Translations under genes and position numbers: made by a program | From: Streptomyces nigrescens | Lineage (GTDB): Bacteria > Actinomycetota > Actinomycetes > Streptomycetales > Streptomycetaceae | DNA length: 64,000 nt | Direction: 5' to 3' | Assembly (NCBI GenBank): GCA_024349765.1 | Contig: AP026073.1 | Location: 3,410,001-3,474,000, forward strand | Shown: one piece after another, positions 25,358 through 34,534 of the stretch | How the letters are laid out: each line of letters starts with the position of its first letter | How positions within the stretch are numbered: the first letter of the stretch is position 1 | The notes under the pieces: generated by a model | What the model was told of the DNA's origin: nothing | The model's database searches: none | Seen by the model: the letters and a program-made list of their open reading frames with translations, nothing else

Positions 25358-25745
25358 CTAGGAGAGGGCGGTCCGGGGGATGAGACGTTCCGCGGCGGAG
25401 CGGGCCGAGGCCAGCGCCCGGCGGTGGTCGGTGCCGCGCTGGCCGAGGACGACCCGGGTGCTCAACCCGTCGAGCAGCGCCAGGAGTTCGGAGGCGCGCG
25501 CCGCCACGTCCAGCGGTGCGAACCGGCCGCGTTCCACGCCCTTGGACAGCAGCGCCTCCAGGTCGTCCTGCCAGGCCTGGTCCAACTCCCCCTGGGCCTG
25601 GTGCAGCGACTCGTTCGACGGCGTACGGGCCCAGAGCTCGATCCACAACGTCCAGCGGGCGTCGCGCGGACCGCGCGGCAGATACAGCTCCAGGAACAGG
25701 TCGAGTTTGCGCTCGGCGGTCAGCCGGCGGGTCAGCAGCGTGCGC
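25358..25745 (-). pseudogene. TetR-family regulator, 5'-truncated remnant
   Basis: The frame ends at 25358 and contains the ligand-binding half of a TetR regulator: AERKLDLFLELYLPRGPRDARWTLWIELWAR, DLEALLSKGVERGRF and ELLALLDGLSTRVVLGQRG. The expected DNA-binding helix-turn-helix of about 50 residues is absent. Upstream of about 25745 the frame runs antisense through a different gene end (an amidohydrolase C-terminus on the plus strand). A 150-aa frame from 25810 is open but its first 25 residues are not TetR-like. It is therefore a decayed regulator, unable to bind DNA in the usual way. Confidence 0.7.
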
Positions 25746-25892
25746 CGCAAGGAACGCGGTTCACTGACCGTGGGCAAGCTCGCCGACTTCGTCGTCCTCT
25801 CCCGGGACATCCTGCGGGCCGCCCCTCAGGACATCCCCGGCACGATCGCGGAGACGGTCGTCGTCGGTGGTGACATCGTGCACCAGAGGTGA
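25746..25892 (+). pseudogene. Amidohydrolase (YtcJ-like) C-terminal remnant
   Basis: The plus-strand frame ending at 25892 encodes ERGSLTVGKLADFVVLSRDI and, after APQDIPG, TIAETVVVGGDIVHQR. This is the typical end of YtcJ-type metal-dependent amidohydrolases (GxLxxGKLADFVVLS ... TVVGGxVV). Everything upstream of the last 48 or so residues is missing, and the sequence instead switches to the TetR remnant on the other strand. Both remnants lack their 5' ends at the same point, so one deletion in a divergent pair explains them. Confidence 0.65.
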
Positions 25893-25954
25893 CCGACCGG
25901 CCCTTTCCGCCCGACGACGTGACCGCTGTCGCCCGATGACACGGCCGCGGCGAT

Positions 25955-26761
25955 TCACGTCGTCGGTCTGGCCGTTGGGCCTGGTGCACTCCGTATGATC
26001 CGGGCGATTTCCGGGGCATGGGTGAAGACCAGCCCGTGATCGGCATCGAGCCAGGACGTGGCGATGTGCGGCCGCTCGCGGACGAGCCGGTCGATGCCGG
26101 CGCGCCAGAGCTGGTTGTAGTGCGGCGCACGCCCTTCGCCGCTGTCACCGGCCATCGAGGTCGACATGATCATGCTGATGGGACAGTCGACCTTTCGGTA
26201 CCGGTCGAGGAGGTGGGTCCGCAGCACATCGAGCTCGACATTGAGGTCGAGGATGTCCCGTCCGGTGAGCACCACCTGACGCGCGGTGCCGTTGGCCCGC
26301 TCGGTCTCTTGCCGTGCCGCCTGGTCCTCCCACATGGCGCGGAACAGCGGCAGGTCGGTCTCGGTGATGAACGGTTCCGGCACCGGGTTCGCCCCGTCGA
26401 TGAGCACAAGCCCGGCGACGGTGTCCGGGCGCTCGGAGGCGTAGTGGAGGGCCAGGTCCGCGCCCAGGGAGTAGCCCACGAGGACGGGCGCTTCGGGCAG
26501 GTCGAGACGTGCGCAGTCCGCCATCACGGCGGCGAGATCGCCGAGGAAGGCCCCGAAGGAGTACCGGTCGGCCGCCGAGGCGAGGCCATGGCCCCTGAGG
26601 TCGAAGGTCACCACGTCGTGGTCGCGCCGCAGCAGCGCGATCAGTTCGTGCAGATCGGCCTGTGTCGAGCTCAGCCCGGGGCACAGGACCAGCGGGCGTC
26701 CCCGGCCGCCACGGGACACCGGGATCGTGACACCGTCGTGGTGCACCGTGAATTGCCGCAT
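25955..26761 (-). CDS. Alpha/beta-fold hydrolase
   Basis: 268 aa from ATG 26761 with AAGGACG immediately before it. The fold is readable: oxyanion region LVLCPGLSS, strand VVTFDLRGHGLAS, nucleophile Ser98 in LVGYSLGADLAL and the catalytic His in LDADHGLVFTH. Cytoplasmic, no signal peptide. The substrate cannot be told. It follows the cupin gene after 184 bases in the same direction and may or may not share its promoter. Confidence 0.82.
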   Translation of the reverse strand: MRQFTVHHDGVTIPVSRGGRGRPLVLCPGLSSTQADLHELIALLRRDHDVVTFDLRGHGLASAADRYSFGAFLGDLAAVMADCARLDLPEAPVLVGYSLGADLALHYASERPDTVAGLVLIDGANPVPEPFITETDLPLFRAMWEDQAARQETERANGTARQVVLTGRDILDLNVELDVLRTHLLDRYRKVDCPISMIMSTSMAGDSGEGRAPHYNQLWRAGIDRLVRERPHIATSWLDADHGLVFTHAPEIARIIRSAPGPTARPTT

Positions 26762-26945
26762 CGTCCTTGTCGCTCCTCCCGGCCCGCCACCGTCGTCACC
26801 GGTCGGAAGCCCGCGGCCCCCGGTGGTTCCCCCCACCGGGGACGCTTTCCCCACTCCTCAGGTTGCCGAGGCGGCGCACGGGGCGCGGTCGGCCGGCGAT
26901 TGCGGATCCGGCACGGCCGGCCGGGCGGTGTCGTCCTCCCGGCCG

Positions 26946-27440
26946 TCAGGACACGTCAGTTGCGGGCTCGGTGGCATAGCGGCTCATTGCCCGGATGTTC
27001 GCCTGGGGAGTCAATGGCCGGCCGTCGGCGATCAGGTCTTGCAGGTCCCGGAAGTACTGCACGTACAGGTCCGGCGTGAACGTGCTGAGCATGACGGCCG
27101 GTTGGTCGGTCACATTGGCGAACGTGTGCGGGGCGCCGGGCGGGACCATCACGAGCGTGCCCGCGGTCGCGTCATGGTCCGTGTCCCCGACCGTGAACCG
27201 CACCGTGCCGGAGATGACGTAGAAGCCCTCGTCGTGCTGGGCGTGGCGGTGCTGTGGCGGTCCGGGGGTGTGCGGCGCGAGGACGGACTCGGCCATCCCT
27301 AGACGGTGTCCGGTGTTGCTGCCGTCCTCGAGGACGCGCATGCGCGTGGTGCCCAGGAGGATCGTCTCCCCGTCGTCCGGGCCGACCACGGACACGGTGG
27401 GGGCGGCGATCGGCTCGAAGGCCTTCGGCTCATCAGTCAT
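26946..27440 (-). CDS. Cupin-domain protein
   Basis: 164 aa. The double cupin motif is complete: PPQHRHAQHDEGFYVISG (metal-binding His/His/Glu) and LVMVPPGAPHTFANVTDQPA (second His). Small single-domain cupins act as dioxygenases, isomerases or metabolite sensors. ATG 27440 lies 80 bases from a divergent LysR gene, and the intergenic region carries a LysR-type palindrome, so the cupin is its probable target. Confidence 0.85.
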   Translation of the reverse strand: MTDEPKAFEPIAAPTVSVVGPDDGETILLGTTRMRVLEDGSNTGHRLGMAESVLAPHTPGPPQHRHAQHDEGFYVISGTVRFTVGDTDHDATAGTLVMVPPGAPHTFANVTDQPAVMLSTFTPDLYVQYFRDLQDLIADGRPLTPQANIRAMSRYATEPATDVS

Positions 27441-27494
27441 GCTGCGATCCCACCGCCAGGGCACCGCACCTGTCCAAGACCGGTTCCGTGCGGT

Positions 27495-27513
27495 CGATAC
27501 CGTACGGGTATCG
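27495..27513. promoter_or_regulatory. LysR-type T-N11-A operator between cupin and LysR genes
   Basis: CGATACC at 27495-27501 and GGTATCG at 27507-27513 form a perfect inverted repeat with a 5-base centre; T27498 and A27510 give the T-N11-A core. It ends 7 bases before the LysR ATG, fitting autoregulation and control of the divergent cupin. Confidence 0.65.
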
Positions 27514-27520
27514 TCGCGCC

Positions 27521-28372
27521 ATGGAGCTACGCACGCTGCGCTATTTCGTGGCGGTCGCCGAGGAACTCCACTTCGGCCGGGCCGCCGCCCGGCTGCACAT
27601 GAGTCAGCCGCCCCTCAGCCGGGCGATCAAGCAGCTGGAGACCGAAGCCGGCGCGGCGCTGTTCGACCGATCGTCCGCCGGTGTCAGGCTCACCCCGGTG
27701 GGGGCGGTGCTGCTCGACGAGGCGCGCGCCCTGCTCGACCAGGCCGACCGGGTACGCGTCCGGGTGGCCGCGGCGGCCGGCACCGCCACCCTCACCGTCG
27801 GCATCCTGGGCGACAGCAGCGACCCGGGCGCGACCCGGCTGGCCCGCGCGTACCACCGGCGGCACCCGCACGTCGAGGTACGCATCCGCGACACGGACCT
27901 GACCGACCCCACCTGCGGGTTGCACGCCGGAGCGGTCGATGTCGCCCTGACCCGCGGGCCGTTCGACGAGACCGGCCTGTGCGTGCACGAGTTGCGTGCC
28001 GACCCGGTGGGCGCCCTGCTGCGTGCCGACGATCCGCTGGCCCGCCGCGACGGCCTGAAGCTGGCCGACCTGGCCGACCGCCGCTGGTTCCGGTTCCCGG
28101 AGGGCACCGACCCCCTCTGGCAGTCCTACTGGAACGGCGGGGAATCTCGTGAGGGTCCGGTGGTGCGCGCGGTCCAGGAATGCCGGCAAGCCGTTCTCTG
28201 GAACGGCACGGTCGGCATGACCCTCCTGGACCACGAGCCGGCAACGGGGCTCACCGTGGTGCCGCTGATCGACATGCCACCGAGCCGCGTGGTGGTGGCA
28301 TGGCACGCAGGTGACACGAACCCACTGATCAGCTCGTTCGTCCGGACCGCGATCGCCGCCTACCGCGCCTGA
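27521..28372 (+). CDS. LysR-family transcriptional regulator
   Basis: 283 aa. The N-terminal winged helix reads MELRTLRYFVAVAEELHFGRAAARLHMSQPPLSRAIKQLE, a textbook LysR DNA-binding region. The effector domain (TLTVGILGDSS, HPHVEVRIRDTDLTDP, VDVALTRGPF) is full length. ATG 27521 sits just downstream of a T-N11-A palindrome. It is divergent from the cupin gene and its 3' end overlaps the convergent membrane-protein gene by 13 bases. Confidence 0.92.
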   Translation: MELRTLRYFVAVAEELHFGRAAARLHMSQPPLSRAIKQLETEAGAALFDRSSAGVRLTPVGAVLLDEARALLDQADRVRVRVAAAAGTATLTVGILGDSSDPGATRLARAYHRRHPHVEVRIRDTDLTDPTCGLHAGAVDVALTRGPFDETGLCVHELRADPVGALLRADDPLARRDGLKLADLADRRWFRFPEGTDPLWQSYWNGGESREGPVVRAVQECRQAVLWNGTVGMTLLDHEPATGLTVVPLIDMPPSRVVVAWHAGDTNPLISSFVRTAIAAYRA

Positions 28373-28914
28373 GCCCTCCCACCACCGCCCAGCCTCCGGT
28401 AGCGCCGGGCCGCGATGCCCCAACACGTGCCGAAGAGCAGCCAGTACGGCGACCACAGCAACAGGTCCCACTGCGCCTGGAGGTGCGCGAGGCCGGCGTC
28501 ATCGGGCGGAACGGAAGCCCAACCGGCCAGCACCCGCAGGTCACCGGCGAATCCGTAGCCCAGCAGGCCGAGCGCACGCACCACCATGAACGCGCACCCC
28601 GCCCAGGAGCCGGCGAGCAGCAATCCGCGACGGAACCTCCCGTGCGGTCCGAAGCGACCGGACAGATGCAGCGCCGCCGCCATGCCGACCAGCGCCAGCG
28701 CGACGGACGCCCAGCTTCCGGCAACCGCTCCCGGAGCGGCGTTCAACAAATCGTCCCGGACGCCCCTCGGCAGCGGGGTCTGGCGCATCAGCAGCTCCCC
28801 GCCCAGCGCCCATTCGAGCTTCATCGCACCGTAGGCGCAGGCGCACCAGAAGGCGATGTGGGCGGCGGCCGCCGCCGGGTCACGGCGTTCGGTCCGGGCA
28901 CCGCGCGCGGTCAC
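28360..28914 (-). CDS. Integral membrane protein, hypothetical
   Basis: About 184 aa from GTG 28914, coupled by GTGA to the gene before it. Four hydrophobic stretches are visible (AAAHIAFWCACAYGAMKL, AGSWASVALALVGMAAAL, RGLLLAGSWAGCAFMVVRALGLLGYGF, WDLLLWSPYWLLFGTCWGIAA). The C-terminus is Gly/Arg-rich. I do not recognise a functional family; the partner is also a membrane protein. Confidence 0.7.
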   Translation of the reverse strand: MTARGARTERRDPAAAAAHIAFWCACAYGAMKLEWALGGELLMRQTPLPRGVRDDLLNAAPGAVAGSWASVALALVGMAAALHLSGRFGPHGRFRRGLLLAGSWAGCAFMVVRALGLLGYGFAGDLRVLAGWASVPPDDAGLAHLQAQWDLLLWSPYWLLFGTCWGIAARRYRRLGGGGRAQAR

Positions 28915-29447
28915 GGGTGCGCCCCGGCCACCACGCCGGCGTGCGGACGGCTGCGCAGGACGTACGACACCGCCACCACGATCCACGCCGCGATCCCGAC
29001 GCTGCCCATGACGACCTCGTCGACGGGGCCCCAGCCAAGGTGTGCCAGGTCGAGGTCCGCGCGCTGGATGGTGATCGCCGCGCCCAGCGACTGCAGCACC
29101 ACGGTGGGTGCGAGCGCGCAGAGCAGCGCCCAGCGAGGGATGCGCGCTGCCCAGCGCGCGGTGGTCGCCCAAGCCACCAACGCCGCGAGGAGACCGAGCG
29201 AAGCGTTGCCCGCTTGCGCCCATCCCGGGTGTGCGAACTGCGCCTGCACAGGGGCGGGCGCGGGGTGGCCGGGCATACCGACCTCCCCGCGCGCCGCCAT
29301 GTACACCTTCTGCCCCACGTACACCAGCGAGCAGGCCACCGTCAGCCACACCGCGACCCGGACGCGGATCCCGGCGGGCGCCGGCCGGGCCGGCCGGAGC
29401 AGTGTGCGGCGGACCTCGGCAATGCGGGTGATTGCGTCAACTCTCAT
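28911..29447 (-). CDS. Integral membrane protein, hypothetical
   Basis: 178 aa from ATG 29447. Four likely helices: VRVAVWLTVACSLVYVGQKVY, NASLGLLAALVAWATTARW, RWALLCALAPTVVLQSLG and EVVMGSVGIAAWIVVAVSYVL. Translationally coupled to the following membrane gene through GTGA, so the two proteins probably form one complex or act together. No function assigned. Confidence 0.7.
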   Translation of the reverse strand: MRVDAITRIAEVRRTLLRPARPAPAGIRVRVAVWLTVACSLVYVGQKVYMAARGEVGMPGHPAPAPVQAQFAHPGWAQAGNASLGLLAALVAWATTARWAARIPRWALLCALAPTVVLQSLGAAITIQRADLDLAHLGWGPVDEVVMGSVGIAAWIVVAVSYVLRSRPHAGVVAGAHP

Positions 29448-29635
29448 GGAGTCGATGCTGGCCCGGCACCCCCACCGCCCACTTCCTGCCCTGGAACCAC
29501 CCACTCCGCCGAGCGGGCGAACCGCGCGTCCGTCTGAAGGACGAGAGGGAGGGCAGTCAGCCGGCCGGTTGGGCGGTGCCGGCGGAGGAGCGTGGAGTGG
29601 CCCCGGGCCGCCGCATCGCCCGTCATGCCGTACCG

Positions 29636-31285
29636 CTACATCGCCAGCCACACCGCCTGGTCCGGGGCCAGCCGGCCGTCCTCGACCACGCCGCTTGCCA
29701 GCAGTACCGCCTCGTGCGCGGGCAGTTCGTACGGCTCGGAGGAGAGGTTGACGATGCAGGCGAAGCCCGGTTCGCGGTGGTAGGCGAGCACGCCGGCCGG
29801 CGCGTCGAGCCAGGTCAGGTCGCCCTCGCCGAGGGCGGGGTGGTCCCGGCGCAGGTGCAGGGCGCACCGGTAGAGCTCCAGCATGGAGGCCGGGTCGCCG
29901 GTCTGGGCCGCGACGCTGAGGTCCTTCCAGTGCGCGGGCTGCGGCAGCCAGGGCCGGCCGGTGGCGTCCTCGGGGCTGAAGCCGTACGGGGTGCTCTGCC
30001 CGGACCACGGGATCGGGACGCGGCAGCCGTCGCGTCCGGGGTCGGTGTGGCCGGAGCGTTCCCAGATCGGGTCCTGCAGGACGTCCTCGGGGAGGTCCTC
30101 GACCTCGGCGAGCCCCAGTTCCTCGCCCTGGTAGACGTAGGCGCCGCCCGGGAGGGAGAGCATCAGCAGGGCGGCCGCGCGGGCCCGCCGGACGCCGAGT
30201 TCGAGGTCGAGGGGGCCTTCGGGCCGGTAGGGCGTGTTGGCGACCCACTTCTTCGCCACCGTGCGGCCGAAGCGGCTGGGGTGGCGCACCACGTCGTGGT
30301 TGGAGAGCACCCAGGTGGCGGGGGCGCCCACGGAGCCGAGCGTGCTCAGCGAGCGGTCGATGACCTCGCGCAGGTCCGCGGCTTCCCAACTGGTCATCAG
30401 GAAGTCGAAGTTGAAGGCGGTGTGCAGCGCGTCCGGCCGCACGTAGGCGGCGAGCCGCTCGGGGGTGTCGGCCCACGCCTCGGCGACGAACGACCGGTCG
30501 CCGGGGAACTCGTCGGCGACCCGGCGCCAGGCCTGGTAGATCGCGTGCACCTCGTCGCGGTTCCAGTACGGGTGGTCCGTGTCCTCCCCGGGCGCCGGCG
30601 CGTCCGGCGCGCCGTGGGCCGGCAGGTCGGGCAGCTTTGGATCCTTGACCAGGCCGTGCGCCACGTCGATGCGGAAGCCGTCGACGCCGCGGCGGAACCA
30701 GAACCGCAGGACGTCCTCGAACTCGGCCAGGACGTCCGGGTGTTGCCAGTTGAGGTCCGGCTGCTCGGGCGCGAAGAGGTGCAGGTACCACTGGCCGTCG
30801 GGAAGCCGGGTCCAGGCCGGGCCGCCGAAGACGGACCGCCAGTTGTTGGGCGGCTCGGACCCGTCGGGTCCGCGGCCGTCGCGGAAGTGGTAGCGCGCCC
30901 GCTCCGGGCTGCCGGGCCCCGCGGCCAGCGCCGCCCGGAACCAGGCGTGCTGGTCGGAGGTGTGGTTGGGCACGATGTCGGGGATGACGCGGATGCCGTG
31001 CCGGTGTGCCTCCTCGATCAGCGCCTCGGCGTCGGCCAGGGTCCCGAAGAGCGGGTCGATCGCGCGGTAGTCCGCCACGTCGTAACCGTGGTCGGCCATC
31101 GGCGACTTGTACCACGGGTTGATCCAGATGGCGTCGATCCCGAGCGACTTCAGGTAGGGCAGCCGGGAGCGGATGCCGGCGATGTCACCGACTCCGTCAC
31201 CGTTCCCGTCGGCGAAGCTGCGGACGTAGACCTGGTAGATGACGGCGCTGCGCCACCACGGTGCGGGGTTGGGGTTGCTGGGCAT
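29636..31285 (-). CDS. Alpha-glucosidase, glycoside hydrolase family 13
   Basis: 549 aa, the length of oligo-1,6-glucosidase/alpha-glucosidase members. Conserved regions: IPDIVPNHTS (region I), DGFRIDVAHG with nucleophile Asp207 (region II), FVAEAW with acid/base Glu269 (region III) and VLSNHDVVRH with Asp331 (region IV). N-terminal WWRSAVIYQVYVRSFADGNGDGVGD is diagnostic. No signal peptide: it hydrolyses imported alpha-glucosides in the cytoplasm. It is the last gene of the ABC import operon, 50 bases after the second permease. Confidence 0.94.
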   Translation of the reverse strand: MPSNPNPAPWWRSAVIYQVYVRSFADGNGDGVGDIAGIRSRLPYLKSLGIDAIWINPWYKSPMADHGYDVADYRAIDPLFGTLADAEALIEEAHRHGIRVIPDIVPNHTSDQHAWFRAALAAGPGSPERARYHFRDGRGPDGSEPPNNWRSVFGGPAWTRLPDGQWYLHLFAPEQPDLNWQHPDVLAEFEDVLRFWFRRGVDGFRIDVAHGLVKDPKLPDLPAHGAPDAPAPGEDTDHPYWNRDEVHAIYQAWRRVADEFPGDRSFVAEAWADTPERLAAYVRPDALHTAFNFDFLMTSWEAADLREVIDRSLSTLGSVGAPATWVLSNHDVVRHPSRFGRTVAKKWVANTPYRPEGPLDLELGVRRARAAALLMLSLPGGAYVYQGEELGLAEVEDLPEDVLQDPIWERSGHTDPGRDGCRVPIPWSGQSTPYGFSPEDATGRPWLPQPAHWKDLSVAAQTGDPASMLELYRCALHLRRDHPALGEGDLTWLDAPAGVLAYHREPGFACIVNLSSEPYELPAHEAVLLASGVVEDGRLAPDQAVWLAM

Positions 31286-31335
31286 GCTGCTGCGTGCTCC
31301 TCGGGGTTCTTGGGGCATCGGTGTGCGGTGCGGGA

Positions 31336-32172
31336 CTACTTCGCCGCACCGGCGGTGAGGCCGGCGACGATCCGGCGTTGGAAGACCAGCACCATGATCA
31401 CGAGCGGGATGGTGACCAGTACGCCCGCCGCCATCTGGCTGCCGAACGGGGTCTCGAACTGGCTCGCTCCGGAGAATTTGGAGATGGCCACGGGTGCCGT
31501 CTGCATCTCCGGCTTGTTCGTCATCGACAGGGCGATGAGGAATTCGTTCCAGGCGGCGATGAAGGTGATGATCGCGGTGGTGAACATGCCCGGCGCGGCG
31601 AGCGGGACGATGATCCTGCGGAACGCCTGGCCGCGGGTGCAGCCGTCGACCATGGCGGCGTGCTCCAGCTCCTGCGGCATCTGCCGGAAGAAGGCGGTCA
31701 GGTTCCACACCGCGAGCGGCAGCGTGAAGGACATGCTGGGCACGATCATCGCCTGGTAGCTGTTGATCCAGCCGAAGTCGACGAACATCTTCAGCAGCGG
31801 GACGACGATCGACACCACGGGGAACATGGAGGTGGCGATGATCAGGGTGAGCACCAGCCGCTTGAACCGGAACTCCAGCCGCGCCATCGCGTAGGCGGTG
31901 AAGGTGGCCAGGACCAGCGCCACGGCGGTGGTGATGCCGGCCACCACGACGCTGTTGAGCAGCGCCCGGGTGAAGGACTCGGACGGGTCGAGGACGGCGA
32001 GGTAGTTCTCGAACGAAAGGCGGGTCGGGAAGGGCGAGTTGGCGAAGATGTCGGAGGTCCGCCGCAGGCTGGAGACCAGCATCCAGTAGAACGGTGCCAG
32101 GCAGTAGGCGACGACCGCGGCGACCCCCGCGTACAGCAGCCCCTTGCGCAGTTTCGGGGAGAGGGTGTTCAT
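31336..32172 (-). CDS. ABC sugar transporter permease, MalG type
   Basis: 278 aa with six predicted helices. The EAA loop reads EHAAMVDGCTRGQAFRRIIVPLAAPG, where the ATPase docks, and the protein ends at LVFQRRIVAGLTAGAAK as MalG-type permeases do. ATG 32172 overlaps the stop of the MalF-type gene (ATGA), so the two permeases are co-translated in equal amounts. Confidence 0.94.
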   Translation of the reverse strand: MNTLSPKLRKGLLYAGVAAVVAYCLAPFYWMLVSSLRRTSDIFANSPFPTRLSFENYLAVLDPSESFTRALLNSVVVAGITTAVALVLATFTAYAMARLEFRFKRLVLTLIIATSMFPVVSIVVPLLKMFVDFGWINSYQAMIVPSMSFTLPLAVWNLTAFFRQMPQELEHAAMVDGCTRGQAFRRIIVPLAAPGMFTTAIITFIAAWNEFLIALSMTNKPEMQTAPVAISKFSGASQFETPFGSQMAAGVLVTIPLVIMVLVFQRRIVAGLTAGAAK

Positions 32173-33182
32173 GCCGCCACCTCCGTGCGTCGGTGCGAGC
32201 GCCACCGGCGGCGCGGGCGGGCCGGGCCGTCGTCACCGACGACGTCGGCGCCCAGCAGCCGGACGAAGGCCAGCGCGATCAGGAAGACATAGACGAAGAG
32301 GATCACCGCGTAGGCCGCGGCGGGACCGAAGCGCACGTTGGCCGCCTGGTCCTGGGCGAGCATGGACAGCGTCTCCACCGAGGTCTTCTGCGCGCCGATG
32401 AGGATGTACGGCAGGTCGAACATCCGCAGCGCGTCCAGCGTCCGGAACAGCACGGCCACCAGCAGTGCGGGCTTCACCAGCGGCAGGGTGATGTTCCAGA
32501 ACTGCCGCAGCGCGCCCGCCCCGTCGATCCTGGCGGCCTCGTAGACCTCCTTGTCGATCACCTGCAGTCCCGCGAGGACGAGCAGGCCGATGAACGGTGC
32601 GGTCTTCCAGACATCGGCGATGATGACCGCGAGCTTGGCGTGGAACCCCTCGGTGGTCCACAGGATGTGCTGCCCGGTGAGGGCGTTGGCCACGCCGTTG
32701 CTGTTGAAGATCCAGCGCCAGAGCAGACCGCTCACCGCGGTGGGGATGGCCCACGGCACCAGGATGCTGGCCCGTACGAGAGCCCGTCCCTGGAACGCAC
32801 GGTGCATGATCAGCGCCATCGCGATGCCGATCACCGTCTCCAGTGCGACCGTGGTGGCGGTCAGGAACGTGGTGTTCCAGAAGGCGTTCCAGAAGCGTGC
32901 GCCGGCCGCGCCGAAGATCGCGCCGTAGTTCTGCAGCCCGACGAACGGGTCGGTCTCGTTGACGAATCCGGTCTTCGGGTTGAGGCCGGGCGTGCCGTAG
33001 AGCGAGTCCTTGAGCGCCACGATCGTCGGGTAGAGCACCACGACCGCCAGCACCAGCAGCGTGGGGGAGACCAGCAGGGCCGCGAGCCGGCCGGAACCGG
33101 AGGTGGCCCGGGGCCGGCGCCGCGGGGGCGTGGCCGGTAGGGACAGCGCGGGTGGCGCGGCCGGGTTCTGCGTCGTCACCAT
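32169..33182 (-). CDS. ABC sugar transporter permease, MalF type
   Basis: 337 aa. A Pro-rich cytoplasmic N-terminus precedes the first helix (LAALLVSPTLLVLAVVVLYPTIVAL). The EAA motif is YEAARIDGAGALRQFWNITLPLVKPA. It forms the channel heterodimer with the MalG-type product and receives sugar from the binding protein encoded 10 bases upstream. The C-terminal tail is Arg-rich. Confidence 0.94.
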   Translation of the reverse strand: MVTTQNPAAPPALSLPATPPRRRPRATSGSGRLAALLVSPTLLVLAVVVLYPTIVALKDSLYGTPGLNPKTGFVNETDPFVGLQNYGAIFGAAGARFWNAFWNTTFLTATTVALETVIGIAMALIMHRAFQGRALVRASILVPWAIPTAVSGLLWRWIFNSNGVANALTGQHILWTTEGFHAKLAVIIADVWKTAPFIGLLVLAGLQVIDKEVYEAARIDGAGALRQFWNITLPLVKPALLVAVLFRTLDALRMFDLPYILIGAQKTSVETLSMLAQDQAANVRFGPAAAYAVILFVYVFLIALAFVRLLGADVVGDDGPARPRRRWRSHRRTEVAA

Positions 33183-33192
33183 GGTGTGCTCC

Positions 33193-34497
33193 TCACTCTC
33201 CCGCAGCCTGCTGCCGAAGGGTCTGCTGAAGGTCCTTCAGGGCCTGCGCGCTGCTCGTGCTGCCGGTCAGGGCCGCGTACGCCTGCTGCTGGATCGCCGC
33301 CGTGACATCGCCGTACCGGAAGACCCGGGGCCGCGGCACGGCGTGCAGGATCGACTGCTTGAGGGTGGGGAGGTACGGATACTGCTTGACCAGCTTCGGG
33401 TCCTTGTACAGCGCGTCGTAGGTCGGCGCGCCCGGTGCGCGGGACAGCGTGAAGCGCTGGATCTCCTGACTGGCGAGGAACTTCATGAAGTCGATCGCCG
33501 TCGCCTTGTTCTCCGCCGACGCGGACAGGGCCAGGTTGTGGCCGCCCAGGCTGGAGGCGCCGGGGCCGTTCAGACCGGGCAGCGGTGCGGCACGGAAGTG
33601 GCCGGCGACCTTGTTGGCGTCGTCCTTCTGGGCCATCAGGGGGTAGGCGTAGGGCCAGTTCCGCAGGAAGACCAGCTTTCCGGCCTGGAAGTCGCGGCGG
33701 CCGTCCTCCTCCTGGTAGGTGACGGCGTCCCTAGGGATCGTGCCGTCCTTGAAGGAGTTGACCAGGAAGTCCAGGCCCCGCTTGGCCTGCGGGGTGTCCA
33801 CGTGCGGGTTGCCCTTGGCGTCGGTGACGACACCGCCGGCGGAGTTCACGGCTTCGGCGAAGTTGACGGTCAGGCCCTCGTACTTCTGGAACTGCCCCGC
33901 GTAGCAGGACATCCCCCGCGCCTCGGGCAGTCGCTTCACCTTCGCGCAGTCCGCCTTCATCTCCGCCCAAGTGGCCGGCGGTTCGGCGATGCCGGCCTTC
34001 TTGAGCAGGTCGGTGCGGTAGTAGAGCATGCCGCCGTCGGAACTGAACGGCAGGGCGTACAGACCGCCGCGGTACTTCCCGGTCTCGACGATCGGCTTGA
34101 GCATCTGCCGCAACGGAAACTGCTCTTCGGGCAGCCGGTCGACCCAGCGGTGCGCGGCGAACTCCGAGGTCCACACGGCGTCGAGCGCCAGTACCGTATA
34201 GGCATCGGACTTCGTCTGGGCGTTCTGGATCATCTGCTCGCGCTGCGCGTCGGGGTCCGTGGGCAGCTGGACGAAGGTGACCTTCTCCTTGGGGTGTCGC
34301 TTGTTCCAGCGGTCGATCACCGCCTGAATGGACCCGGAGGCGTCCTTGCCGGCGACGTAGGTGATGGGGCCGCGTCCCTCGAACGTGGGCCGGCCGCCGG
34401 CCGTGGTGGCGCCGCCGGGGCCGCAGGCGGCGAGGGCGGCGAGCCCCGCGCAGGCCGCGCCCGCGCCCTGCAGCGCTCTGATGGTTCTGCTCTTCAC
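33193..34497 (-). CDS. ABC sugar-binding lipoprotein
   Basis: About 434 aa from GTG 34497, preceded by AGGAGAGACA. The signal peptide ends in lipobox LAAC. The mature protein shows the family 1 solute-binding fold: IQAVIDRWNKRHPKEKVTFVQLP, ALDAVWTSEFAAHRWVDRL, YALPFSSDGGMLYYRTDLLKKAG and LGGHNLALSASAENKATAIDFMKFLAS. It is anchored outside the membrane and delivers an alpha-glucoside-type sugar to the permeases. Which sugar (maltose, trehalose, isomaltose-type) is not decidable by eye. Confidence 0.92.
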   Translation of the reverse strand: MKSRTIRALQGAGAACAGLAALAACGPGGATTAGGRPTFEGRGPITYVAGKDASGSIQAVIDRWNKRHPKEKVTFVQLPTDPDAQREQMIQNAQTKSDAYTVLALDAVWTSEFAAHRWVDRLPEEQFPLRQMLKPIVETGKYRGGLYALPFSSDGGMLYYRTDLLKKAGIAEPPATWAEMKADCAKVKRLPEARGMSCYAGQFQKYEGLTVNFAEAVNSAGGVVTDAKGNPHVDTPQAKRGLDFLVNSFKDGTIPRDAVTYQEEDGRRDFQAGKLVFLRNWPYAYPLMAQKDDANKVAGHFRAAPLPGLNGPGASSLGGHNLALSASAENKATAIDFMKFLASQEIQRFTLSRAPGAPTYDALYKDPKLVKQYPYLPTLKQSILHAVPRPRVFRYGDVTAAIQQQAYAALTGSTSSAQALKDLQQTLRQQAAGE

Positions 34498-34534
34498 TGT
34501 CTCTCCTGGGGGTGCGAACCGGGGCGGTGGCCGG

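Noticed and set aside
29432-31759. Long plus-strand open frame of 775 codons opposite the GH13 gene
   Set aside because: It is the antisense shadow typical of high-GC genes; the minus strand encodes a full GH13 with all catalytic residues.
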